Shown here: piece by piece, positions 1 through 6,454 of the stretch | How the letters are laid out: every line of letters begins with the position of its first letter | Numbering within the stretch: position 1 is the first letter of the stretch | Assembly: GCA_947499735.1 (NCBI GenBank) | Contig: CANMPP010000001.1 | Span: forward strand, 496,001-560,000 | Origin: an uncultured Pelagimonas sp. | GTDB lineage: Bacteria; Pseudomonadota; Alphaproteobacteria; Rhodobacterales; Rhodobacteraceae | DNA: 64,000 nucleotides | Direction of reading: 5' to 3' | Position numbers and translations under genes: made by a program | Notes under the pieces: model-generated | Seen by the model: only the letters and a program-made list of their open reading frames with translations | What the model was told of the DNA's origin: nothing | The model's database searches: none

Positions 1-760
1 TCAAATCGCCGGGCATGTCGCGCAAAGTTACGGTAAGATCGATCGCAGATACCGAGATGGCGGGCACGCGGACGGCTGCACCGCTGACCTTGCCTGCGAT
101 TTGGGGCAGGACCTGATCAATCAACTTCATGGCGCTGGTGGTGGTTGGAACCATAGACACGGCGGCTGCCCGGCTGCGAACCAAGTTGTCACCTCTGGGA
201 GCATCCACAACGGGCTGCGAACCAGTGTAAACATGTATCGTTGTCATATGCCCGTTTGTGATCCCAAAACGATCATCTAGGGCGCGCAGCAACGGAGCCA
301 ATGCATTTGTCGTGCAAGACGCGTTTGATACGATGCGGGCATCGCCCAATATGGTTTCGTTTGCCCCCAATACGCTGGTTACGTCGGCGTCAGGGAAGGG
401 GCCTGAAACCAAAAGATCCCGCGCGCCAGTTTGAATAAATTGTTCCGCATGGGCGCGGGTTTTCACCAGACCAGTGCATTCCATCACCACATCAACGCCA
501 TCCAGTTCTAGATCGGACAGGCGTTGTTTTTGCGTCAACGAGATGTCGTGCCCTGCGACGCTAAGAATGCCGTTTTGATAAGACACCTCGCCGGGAAATG
601 GACCAAAGACACTGTCGTAACGGAGCAGATAGGCGCAGGTTTCCGGTTCAGCAATATCGTTGATCGAAACGATCTCAATGTCACTGTGTTTTGCTTGCGT
701 CAAAATTTGGCGCAACACGGTGCGGCCGATGCGGCCAAAACCATTCAGAGCTATGCGCAT
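1..760 (-). CDS. gap: Glyceraldehyde-3-phosphate dehydrogenase, divergent type (3' part outside window)
   Basis: Oxidative phosphorylation of glyceraldehyde 3-phosphate with NAD(P)+, in the cytoplasm. About 253 residues are present, reading from the ATG at 760 out of the left edge, so the end of the catalytic domain is missing. The Rossmann motif NGFGRIGR is at residues 6-13. The active-site block SNASCTTN places the catalytic Cys at 149 and the general-base His at 176 (MTTIHVYTG), both at canonical positions. Several stretches differ from glycolytic GAPDH: SGPFPDADVTSVLGAN replaces the usual AP-K-VD-T-V-GVN region, and SQPVVDAPRGDNLVRSR replaces the SYTxDQ...D...RRAR region. This suggests a paralogue, possibly an Epd-like or alternative GAPDH, rather than the main glycolytic enzyme. 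It lies downstream of metF on the same strand, separated by a hairpin. Confidence 0.88.
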   Translation of the reverse strand, partial: MRIALNGFGRIGRTVLRQILTQAKHSDIEIVSINDIAEPETCAYLLRYDSVFGPFPGEVSYQNGILSVAGHDISLTQKQRLSDLELDGVDVVMECTGLVKTRAHAEQFIQTGARDLLVSGPFPDADVTSVLGANETILGDARIVSNASCTTNALAPLLRALDDRFGITNGHMTTIHVYTGSQPVVDAPRGDNLVRSRAAAVSMVPTTTSAMKLIDQVLPQIAGKVSGAAVRVPAISVSAIDLTVTLRDMPGDL

Positions 761-801
761 GTCCTGTATCCATCTGCTGTGTCGCGATGGTGAAAATGAC
801 G

Positions 802-830
802 AATGCCACGCGTTTCACAAGCGTGGCATT
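802..830 (-). terminator. Hairpin between metF and gap
   Basis: A perfect 10-bp stem (AATGCCACGC paired with GCGTGGCATT) with a 9-nt loop lies in the 98-bp gap between metF and the GAPDH gene. On the minus strand it is not followed by a clear T run, so it may be a weak terminator or an mRNA-stabilising hairpin rather than a strong intrinsic terminator. Confidence 0.4.
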
Positions 831-858
831 GTATCAATTGTAGTGGCGTTGTGTGGCT

Positions 859-1734
859 TTAGGCAACGTCTTCGAGATGCATATCAGGTTGAACACCCAA
901 TGCGTGGCACACATCACGTGTCAGTTCAGGGCGATTCAAGGTGTAGAAATGCAGACTATTTACGCCTTCATCGATTAGGTCAGAACACAGTTCTGTACAC
1001 ATTGCTGTCGCCAGCAAATCCTGACGTCCATCACGTTCCGCCCGTTCAAACGCTTCTTCGACCCAAGCAGGAACGGGTGTGCCACAGTGCTTGGCAAAAT
1101 TGCGCGTGCCTTTCCAGTTCTCGATTGGCAAAATGCCGGGAATAATGGCATCATCAATTCCAGCTTTTGCGCAGGCATCACGGAAGCGCAGGAATGTATC
1201 GACCTCAAAGAAGAACTGCGTCAACGCTTCGCTTGCGCCGGCGTCCAGTTTGCGTTTCAACCACTCGATATCTGCCTGTGCGTTGGCCGCTTCAGGGTGT
1301 ACATCTGGATAGGCCCCAACACGAATGTTGAAATCGCATTCTTTGCTGAGGGCTTCAATCAATTCAACCGAGCTGGAGAACCCTTTAGGGTGAGGTGTGA
1401 AAGATCCGTGTCCTTTGGGCGGATCACCGCGAAGCGCGACGAGGTCTTTGACCCCTGCCTCTGCAAAACCGCGAGCAACCTCTAGCGTTTCTTCCCGCGT
1501 TGCATCGACGCAGGTCAGGTGTGCGGCTGTGCGCAAGCCGGAATTCTTTTGCAGTGTTGCCACAACCTCTCGGGTCAAATCCCGGGTCGTGCCACCGGCA
1601 CCATAAGTCACGGATACAAAACGCGGCGCGAGAGGCGCTAAAACCTGAACCGTATCCCAAAGGCGGAACGTCGCTTCGATGTTGCGAGGCGGAAAGAACT
1701 CAAACGAGATCTCGGGCGTCTTGGAAGAGGTCAT
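859..1734 (-). CDS. metF: Methylenetetrahydrofolate reductase
   Basis: Reduces 5,10-methylene-THF to 5-methyl-THF, the methyl donor for methionine synthesis; a cytoplasmic FAD enzyme. The 291-residue length is typical for bacterial MetF. Near the N terminus it has the family motif SFEFFPPRN, carrying the catalytic Glu region. Further on are SVTYGAGGTTRD, HLTCVDATREE, LVALRGDPP and TQFFFEVDTFLRF, all conserved flavin- and folate-site segments of the family. The start at MTSSKTPEISFEFFPP fits the family. It is divergent from metR, with about 100 bp between them containing a possible MetR site, so activation by MetR in response to homocysteine is likely by analogy with other proteobacteria. Confidence 0.97.
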   Translation of the reverse strand: MTSSKTPEISFEFFPPRNIEATFRLWDTVQVLAPLAPRFVSVTYGAGGTTRDLTREVVATLQKNSGLRTAAHLTCVDATREETLEVARGFAEAGVKDLVALRGDPPKGHGSFTPHPKGFSSSVELIEALSKECDFNIRVGAYPDVHPEAANAQADIEWLKRKLDAGASEALTQFFFEVDTFLRFRDACAKAGIDDAIIPGILPIENWKGTRNFAKHCGTPVPAWVEEAFERAERDGRQDLLATAMCTELCSDLIDEGVNSLHFYTLNRPELTRDVCHALGVQPDMHLEDVA

Positions 1735-1796
1735 GTCGGTATACTCAATCTACTTGTCGTTTTTGGCGCATGTCCCTTGTGCCACAAATGTGAATG

Positions 1797-1809
1797 TGAA
1801 ACAAACTCA
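1797..1809. promoter_or_regulatory. Candidate MetR-binding site
   Basis: TGAAACAAACTCA matches the enterobacterial MetR consensus TGAA-N5-TTCA at seven of eight defined positions. It lies in the metF-metR divergent intergenic region, 29 bp before the metR start. The match is seen directly; its function is inferred. Confidence 0.4.
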
Positions 1810-1837
1810 TAAATCTCAACAACTATATGAATCTGAC

Positions 1838-2743
1838 ATGCATATCGAGTTTCGCCATCTCCGCACGATCAAAGCGATCCATGAAGAAGGGGGGCTTGCC
1901 CGTGCCGCGGACCGTTTGCACATCACGCAATCCGCGCTGTCGCATCAGATCAAAGGGCTGGAAGATCAAGCCGGTGTTGAATTGTTTGTCCGTCGCTCTA
2001 AACCTATGCGGTTGTCGGCTGCAGGCATGCGTTTGCTGCGTTTGGCGGATCAGGTTTTGCCCCAGGTTGAGGCGTTGCAAGCAGAGTTTGCGGGTTTGCG
2101 AGATGGGAAAAGCGGGCGTTTGCATATCGCGATCGAATGCCACGCGTGTTTTGAGTGGCTGTTTCCGGTTTTGGAGAAGTTTCGCAAATCCTGGTCAGAT
2201 GTCGATGTCGATATCCGACCCGGTCTAGCGTTTGACGCTTTGCCCGCTTTGTTAAAAGAAGACGTAGATGTCGTGATTTCTTCCGACCCAGAAGAATTGC
2301 CGGGCGTAACCTTTGTTCCGCTTTTCAGCTACAATCCGGTTTTCGTTGCAGCATCCAATCATGCTTTGGCCGCGAAAGACTGGATCGCAGCGGAAGATTT
2401 TCGTGGTGAAACGCTGATTACATATCCCGTGGATCGCGCACGGTTGGATATTTTCAGCCAATTGTTAACACCAGCAAAAGTAGACCCTGCCGCAGTTCGC
2501 CAAGTTGAACTGACCGCTGTTATCTTGTTGCTCGTGGCGTCCAATCGTGGGGTTGCTGTGCTGCCAGATTGGGTTGTGCGTGAAGTTAAATATAGCTCTG
2601 ATTATGTCACGCGACCGCTGACGGAAAATGGCATTGAACGCCAACTCTATGCGGCCGCGCGAACAGAAGATCTCGAAAAACCATTTATGCAGGACTTGAT
2701 GAAACTTGCCGGGCAAGAAGCGCGAAAATTGCAAAAGCCTTAA
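1838..2743 (+). CDS. metR: LysR-family regulator, MetR type
   Basis: Transcriptional regulator of methionine biosynthesis and the folate methyl cycle, with homocysteine as the known co-inducer for MetR. From the ATG at 1838 it has 301 residues, the usual LysR length. The N-terminal winged helix-turn-helix spans about residues 5-65, with the LysR signature around LARAADRLHITQSALSHQIK. The C-terminal effector domain contains DVDIRPG..DALPALLKEDVDVVISSDP, characteristic of MetR. A longer reading frame starts upstream, but the residues before MHIEFRHLRTI are not family-like and would overlap the promoter region. Its divergence from metF supports the MetR assignment. Confidence 0.92.
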   Translation: MHIEFRHLRTIKAIHEEGGLARAADRLHITQSALSHQIKGLEDQAGVELFVRRSKPMRLSAAGMRLLRLADQVLPQVEALQAEFAGLRDGKSGRLHIAIECHACFEWLFPVLEKFRKSWSDVDVDIRPGLAFDALPALLKEDVDVVISSDPEELPGVTFVPLFSYNPVFVAASNHALAAKDWIAAEDFRGETLITYPVDRARLDIFSQLLTPAKVDPAAVRQVELTAVILLLVASNRGVAVLPDWVVREVKYSSDYVTRPLTENGIERQLYAAARTEDLEKPFMQDLMKLAGQEARKLQKP

Positions 2744-2759
2744 ATGATTTCAGAAAATG

Positions 2760-2966
2760 CTACAGTGCTTTCAGGTCGTCCGCCAAAACGCGGCCGTCGC
2801 GACCTTCTGTTAGTTCGTATGATACTTTCATATTGTCGGCCAGCCCGGTCATACCAGATCTTTCGACCGCAGAGATGTGAACAAAAACATCCTTGCCTCC
2901 CTCGTCAGGTGTAATAAAGCCATAACCTTTTGTCGTGTTAAACCATTTCACGGTTCCAGTTGCCAT
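2760..2966 (-). CDS. cspA: Cold-shock protein, CspA family
   Basis: Single-stranded nucleic-acid-binding protein and RNA chaperone of 68 residues, the full cold-shock domain. RNP1 (KGYGFI, residues 13-18) and RNP2 (VFVHIS, 27-32) are intact. The start MATGTVKWFN is the family standard and is preceded by a strong GA-rich ribosome binding site (GGAGAAGGAGCG on the minus strand). The roughly 190-bp upstream region shared with the divergent 3165 gene leaves room for a long leader, common in csp genes, but I cannot identify a specific thermosensor. In Rhodobacteraceae several csp copies usually exist, so whether this one is cold-induced cannot be told. Confidence 0.95.
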   Translation of the reverse strand: MATGTVKWFNTTKGYGFITPDEGGKDVFVHISAVERSGMTGLADNMKVSYELTEGRDGRVLADDLKAL

Positions 2967-3164
2967 GGTACCCGCGCTCCTTCTCCAAGTCTAATACCCA
3001 AAACGGGTCAATTTAAATCCGCCGGCTTTTGATCAAATTATTTTTTTTAGTATATGCTCTATAGCAGACAACCCAAGCGTGACAGACCCGAGGCAAATTG
3101 CAAGTGTCTAGCTTTAGCAGAGCATCATTTTGCTCTATATCTTGCCGAAAATTAGGAGATTGTG

Positions 3165-3479
3165 ATGAGAATCTACGGTTTAAGCAACTGTGATAGCTGT
3201 CGTGTTGCACGTAAAGCTCTGCCAGAGGCCGAATTTGTTGACGTAGTTGACCCCGGAGTTTTGGATGCACACATGCAACTTGCAGTTGATTCATGTGGTG
3301 ACGTGCTGATCAACAAACGCTCAACAACATGGAAGCAAATGTCAGATGAGGAAAAGGCGTTGCCTGCGACTGTCCAGCTAGAGCGTTTTCCCAAAGTCAT
3401 GAAGCGCCCGCTGATCATTGCTGATGGCAAGGCCTATGTCGGTTGGGGCGCAGACGTAAAAAAAGCCCTTCTGGAATAG
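3165..3479 (+). CDS. ArsC/Spx-family protein (YffB-like)
   Basis: A 104-residue thioredoxin-fold protein of the arsenate reductase/Spx family. The N-terminal CxxC-type motif is NCDSCR (Cys9 and Cys12 from the ATG), followed by the typical KRSTTWKQMSDEEK segment and a cis-Pro region KVMKRPLIIADGKAYVG. Most relatives with this architecture are YffB-like proteins of uncertain function; true arsenate reduction is not indicated by any ars neighbour. The start is placed at the ATG at 3165, because AGGAG at 3154-3158 is spaced 6 nt from it, against only 3 nt for the in-frame GTG at 3162. The 3' end overlaps a strong bidirectional hairpin terminator, so the stop codon lies inside the stem-loop. Confidence 0.85.
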   Translation: MRIYGLSNCDSCRVARKALPEAEFVDVVDPGVLDAHMQLAVDSCGDVLINKRSTTWKQMSDEEKALPATVQLERFPKVMKRPLIIADGKAYVGWGADVKKALLE

Positions 3480-3489
3480 AAGGGCTTTT
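3461..3489. terminator. Bidirectional terminator between ArsC-like gene and buf operon
   Basis: A perfect 12-bp stem (AAAAGCCCTTCT with AGAAGGGCTTTT, loop GGAAT) has T runs on both sides: TTTT on the plus strand and TTTTTTT on the minus strand. It overlaps the last codons and stop of the plus-strand gene, and it ends the converging minus-strand bufferin operon. Confidence 0.9.
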
Positions 3490-3519
3490 GTCCATCAGTG
3501 GTATAGGATGTCGGCAGGC

Positions 3520-4095
3520 TTACGCCGTTTCGTCATCCTTCCCGAAAAGCGCAGACTTTAGGGCATAGTCGAACGACAGTAGACCGGCGCCTTTGATGAC
3601 AAGAACCAGCAGGATAAAGACCCAGAACGCGCGTTGATCAAGGATCAAGCCGTCAGAGAAGCGATCAAACCAAGCGCCCAATGTCTTTTCATGTTCAATG
3701 CCACCATGACCATAGAGATCCGTCAAGCTTTGCACGACCACAAAGCCAATCATGCCCAAAGCGGCCAAACGCGTCATGAGGCCAATGATGATCAGCGCAG
3801 GTAGAATAAATTCTGCCCATGTCCCGGCGACAGTCACCAGCCAATGAAAGGCGCTTAGATTTGCGGGATCGTATTCAGCTGCTTCAACGGCTTTGGGAAA
3901 GATTTGCGCATAGGCGCCAAAGCTTGGGTTGAGAAAGCCGAAAAATCCCTCGCCCAGTTTCGTTAGCCCAGAATTCCAGAAATATTGTAGCAAGATCGCT
4001 GCAAACAGAAAGCGGGCAAGTAAGGGTAAGACCCAAGACATGTGACGCTCAATCGCGCTGAACAGGTCGTTATGTATGCTAATCAGACGTTCCAT
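3520..4095 (-). CDS. DoxX-family membrane protein, last gene of bufferin operon
   Basis: A 191-residue integral membrane protein of the DoxX/TQO-small-subunit-like family. Four hydrophobic segments are visible: LLARFLFAAILLQYF, LVTVAGTWAEFILPALIIIG, LAALGMIGFVVVQSL and AFWVFILLVLVIKGAGLL. Internal family motifs are RF..A..L..F..G and WAE...P.L...G..TR. DoxX genes commonly close bufferin/MNIO operons and are thought to have a redox or quinone-linked role, but the exact job is unknown. The ATG at 4095 is preferred over the GTG at 4101 that overlaps the bufC stop, because GAGGAA is spaced 8 nt from the ATG. Translational coupling to bufC is likely. Confidence 0.88.
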   Translation of the reverse strand: MERLISIHNDLFSAIERHMSWVLPLLARFLFAAILLQYFWNSGLTKLGEGFFGFLNPSFGAYAQIFPKAVEAAEYDPANLSAFHWLVTVAGTWAEFILPALIIIGLMTRLAALGMIGFVVVQSLTDLYGHGGIEHEKTLGAWFDRFSDGLILDQRAFWVFILLVLVIKGAGLLSFDYALKSALFGKDDETA

Positions 4096-4097
4096 CT

Positions 4098-4853
4098 TCA
4101 CGTTTCCTCATTCGTGATAAATTGTGTCACCGCGCCAGATGTCAGCAAAAGTGACAGGGCCAGTTCCAATTGCAGTGTTTCTCCTGCTTGTTCGATCGCT
4201 TGGCCAAAGGTCATACCTTTGATCAGGCTTTCCACCAAAACCGCCCCTTCATCCGGTAAGGCGTGGGGCTGGGGATCAAATTCTGGACGTGTGATCAGAA
4301 TATCCTCGGCCCGTCTTTGCGGTTTGGGTTGGTTTGGTAGCATGGTGAAATTATAAAGCGACAAGATCGGCCAAGGCGATTTGATGATATGCACCGATGG
4401 CGCAAATACAAACTTAGTTGCTAAAAGCGCGGCTTCACTCATGTGGGATAACGCGGATGGATCGGCAGGCGTGACATCTTCTGCATGATATGCATGGCGC
4501 ATGGCCTGTTCCAAACGGGCGATATCGGGCAAATAGCCAATATGGGACAATTGCGGTACGTTCTCCAAATATTCAGGAAAACCCGCCCCGTAATACATCA
4601 TCAATGGCGATGAGGGTGGATTGCTCCGTAAAAAATCTGACGCAACATTGTTGAAATTCGTCTCGCCAATCAGCTTTTTGACCGCAGGAAATGCCTCGCC
4701 AAGCGCGTCGCGCAGAGACATGAACACGTTGTTTCGATAAACGGCATAGCGCCGCGGGCTGTGTTCGCCAGCGGCGTTTGTCAGGCCGGGTGGGGCTGGG
4801 AAATCCGCATCAAGCAGACCGGCAGAAAAGGTGGATTGGGAAATTTGTGTCAT
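4098..4853 (-). CDS. bufC: DUF2063 protein, MNIO partner (BufC/HvfC-like)
   Basis: A 251-residue protein of the DUF2063 (HvfC N-terminal, 'putative DNA-binding domain') family. The family signature RYAVYRNNVFMSLRDALGEAFPAV lies at about residues 35-58. The C-terminal half (SLYNFTMLPNQPKPQRRAEDILITRP...) forms the second domain of BufC/HvfC proteins. In MNIO systems this protein is a partner of the DUF692 enzyme and probably presents the precursor peptide; the DNA-binding label comes from older annotation. Its ATG overlaps the bufB stop by 4 nt (ATGA), which implies translational coupling and matched amounts. The gene order A-B-C-DoxX matches known bufferin operons. Confidence 0.92.
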   Translation of the reverse strand: MTQISQSTFSAGLLDADFPAPPGLTNAAGEHSPRRYAVYRNNVFMSLRDALGEAFPAVKKLIGETNFNNVASDFLRSNPPSSPLMMYYGAGFPEYLENVPQLSHIGYLPDIARLEQAMRHAYHAEDVTPADPSALSHMSEAALLATKFVFAPSVHIIKSPWPILSLYNFTMLPNQPKPQRRAEDILITRPEFDPQPHALPDEGAVLVESLIKGMTFGQAIEQAGETLQLELALSLLLTSGAVTQFITNEET

Positions 4854-5707
4854 ACCCGAACCTTTTGCGCCTTATCTAGGGCTGTTGCGGCACGATCCAG
4901 TTCGGCACTCAGGACAGACCATTCAGGTACATCTGTATCCCATTCGATCAGCAGAGGGCGCGGACCCATTTGTTCAAACGTGTAATCCATGAGGGTCCAA
5001 ACAGGATCTGCCACTTCTCGTCCATGGCTATCGATCAATAGCGGTGCCCCAAATTCATCCTTGTCTTCATCATGTCCACCAAGATGAACCTCGCCCACCA
5101 AATCTGTTGGGTAGGCATCGATATAGCTTTGCGGCGAATAATCGAGATTTGTCGCTGAAATGAAAACGTTATTCACATCTAGCAACAGGCCGCATCCCGA
5201 ACGTTTGGCGACTTCTGCCAGAAAATCGGTTTCTTGCCATGTGCTTTCTTCAAATTTCAAATAGGAAGATGGGTTTTCCAACAGCATAGGGCGTTTGAGA
5301 AGATCCTGTACTTGTTGCACATGTTCAACGACCTTCGCCAAGGTGCCATCTGTATAGGGCAGGGGCAGTAGGTCATTGAAAAACGCGCTGTCATGGGTGG
5401 ACCAGGCCAGATGTTCCGAGAAACTTGCTGGTTCTAACCAATCGACCAGCTTTTTCAGGCGCGATAAATGTTCAGGGTCAAGTCGCCCTTCGCTGCCAAT
5501 GGATAGCCCGACGCCATGTACAGAAATGGGGAAACGTTCTGACAGGGCGTGCAATTGTGCCAGCGGCCGACCGCCAAGCCCCATATAGTTTTCTGCATGC
5601 ACTTCCAGCCAGCCAACTTGGCCCGGTGCATCAATAATGTCTGTGAAGTGTTGAGGTTTGTAACCAACGCCCGGCTTGGCAGGTAATCCACGTTCCAAAT
5701 CAAACAT
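4850..5707 (-). CDS. bufB: DUF692 family multinuclear non-heme iron-dependent oxidase (BufB)
   Basis: A 285-residue TIM-barrel enzyme of the MNIO (DUF692) family, which converts cysteines of ribosomally made precursors; for bufferins, thiooxazole groups have been reported. The metal-ligand blocks are in order: VHGVGLSIGS (about 63-72), SEHLAWS, PMLLENPSSY, GLLLDVNNVFISA, GEVHLGGH, LIDSHGREV and LLIEWDTDVPEW. The N-terminal GVGYKPQHFTDII is also typical. It is followed by bufC with a 4-nt overlap and preceded by the precursor gene 93 bp upstream, with two hairpins in the gap. The precursor and enzyme assignments support each other. Confidence 0.95.
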   Translation of the reverse strand: MFDLERGLPAKPGVGYKPQHFTDIIDAPGQVGWLEVHAENYMGLGGRPLAQLHALSERFPISVHGVGLSIGSEGRLDPEHLSRLKKLVDWLEPASFSEHLAWSTHDSAFFNDLLPLPYTDGTLAKVVEHVQQVQDLLKRPMLLENPSSYLKFEESTWQETDFLAEVAKRSGCGLLLDVNNVFISATNLDYSPQSYIDAYPTDLVGEVHLGGHDEDKDEFGAPLLIDSHGREVADPVWTLMDYTFEQMGPRPLLIEWDTDVPEWSVLSAELDRAATALDKAQKVRV

Positions 5708-5726
5708 GTCACATCCCCTTTTGCTG

Positions 5727-5744
5727 TCGCTCGTATGAGCGACA
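5727..5744 (-). repeat. Hairpin just upstream of bufB start
   Basis: A perfect 7-bp inverted repeat (GTCGCTC / GAGCGAC, 4-nt loop) lies 20 nt before the bufB ATG, next to its GGGGA ribosome binding site. It could affect mRNA processing or bufB translation; this is inferred only. Confidence 0.45.
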
Positions 5745-5760
5745 ATTAGGTCTTGCTAAA

Positions 5761-5787
5761 TTGGTGGGACCCGATCGGCCCCACCAA
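5761..5787 (-). terminator. Intra-operon hairpin between bufA and bufB (attenuator candidate)
   Basis: An 8-bp stem (TTGGTGGG / CCCACCAA) encloses a second CCG-AT-CGG stem, 14 nt after the bufA stop. On the minus strand it is followed only by TTTAGC, so it would be a leaky terminator or a 3'-end stabiliser. Such elements often let a small precursor be made in excess over its modifying enzyme. Confidence 0.5.
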
Positions 5788-5800
5788 GAATTTTTTGCGT

Positions 5801-6106
5801 TTACGCTTCTGGCAGGTCGCGTGTCAGCTCTTCAAGAGAACCCATGCGCTCTGTGCCGTCTGCCAGTGCTGGCAGGTCGATCGTGTCACATGTGCCTGAG
5901 TCAACAAACGTCCATGCGTTGCCTTGGTAATCAACTGTGGACGTACCTGCACATGTTGTGCCTGGGCCCGCGGCACAGTCGTTTTCACCAGCCAAAGAAA
6001 TACCGTAGCATTTTTCTTTTGCTTGGGCTGTAGCAGTCGTTGCATGTGTTGCAACCGCAGCAGCAACGGCACCAATCAGGGCGACAGTTTTAACAGTGTT
6101 AGACAT
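5801..6106 (-). CDS. bufA1: Bufferin-type precursor (DUF2282, BufA1/HvfA-like)
   Basis: A 101-residue exported precursor peptide. A signal peptide spans about residues 1-28 (positively charged start, [15 protein letters not shown] core, cleavage near TAQA). The mature part holds exactly four cysteines, at 33, 44, 52 and 73, in the DUF2282 pattern [32 protein letters not shown] and SGTC. In studied bufferins the two central cysteines are modified by the MNIO enzyme to thiooxazoles that bind copper, while the outer pair forms a disulfide; here this is inferred from the matching pattern. After Cys73 comes an acidic 28-residue tail ([20 protein letters not shown]), which may be longer than usual. 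The ATG at 6106 has a very strong GGAGGA ribosome binding site; an in-frame TTG further upstream is unsupported. Confidence 0.93.
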   Translation of the reverse strand: MSNTVKTVALIGAVAAAVATHATTATAQAKEKCYGISLAGENDCAAGPGTTCAGTSTVDYQGNAWTFVDSGTCDTIDLPALADGTERMGSLEELTRDLPEA

Positions 6107-6387
6107 GAGGTTTCCTCCGGGTTTGCCTCTAGTTAAAGTGTTCCGCAGGTTCGATGTTGCCATGAAAGCGTTGAACCTTTCGATGGGAAGAACATGCACC
6201 AATTACCATCTCGTTATCCAATCACGGCTCTGTTTATCACGTTTCTGTTAGTTTGTGTGTTCATCCTGTGAGGGAAAGTTCAAGAAAATAACTCTTTTTT
6301 CGAGAAAATGGGCGGATGGGCTGAGGAGTAGGGACAGTCTGTAATAACCGACCTCACGCAATGTTACAGAATTCGATGTAAATTGAA
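6107..6387 (-). promoter_or_regulatory. Upstream region of the bufferin operon, with inverted repeat
   Basis: No gene lies between bufA and the thrS terminator, so this stretch must hold the operon promoter. An inverted repeat AGGTTC (6148-6153) / GAACCT (6173-6178) with a 19-nt spacer lies about 45-70 nt upstream of the ATG and could be an operator. No promoter motif could be assigned with confidence. Known bufferin operons in Caulobacter depend on an ECF sigma factor, but no sigma gene is seen here. Confidence 0.35.
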
Positions 6388-6416
6388 AAAAGGCTGTGAG
6401 CAGTTCACAGCCTTTT
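6388..6416 (-). terminator. Terminator downstream of thrS
   Basis: A 12-bp stem (AAAAGGCTGTGA / TCACAGCCTTTT, 5-nt loop) is followed on the minus strand by TTTTTTC, 39 nt after the thrS stop. It separates thrS from the bufferin operon. Confidence 0.88.
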
Positions 6417-6454
6417 CCCATATTGTAACAATTCTGATGCGCTTGACGCCGTAA

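Noticed and set aside
3165-3479. Arsenate reductase (arsC)
   Set aside because: The family is broad, the CxxC/YffB pattern fits better, and no arsenic-resistance genes are near.
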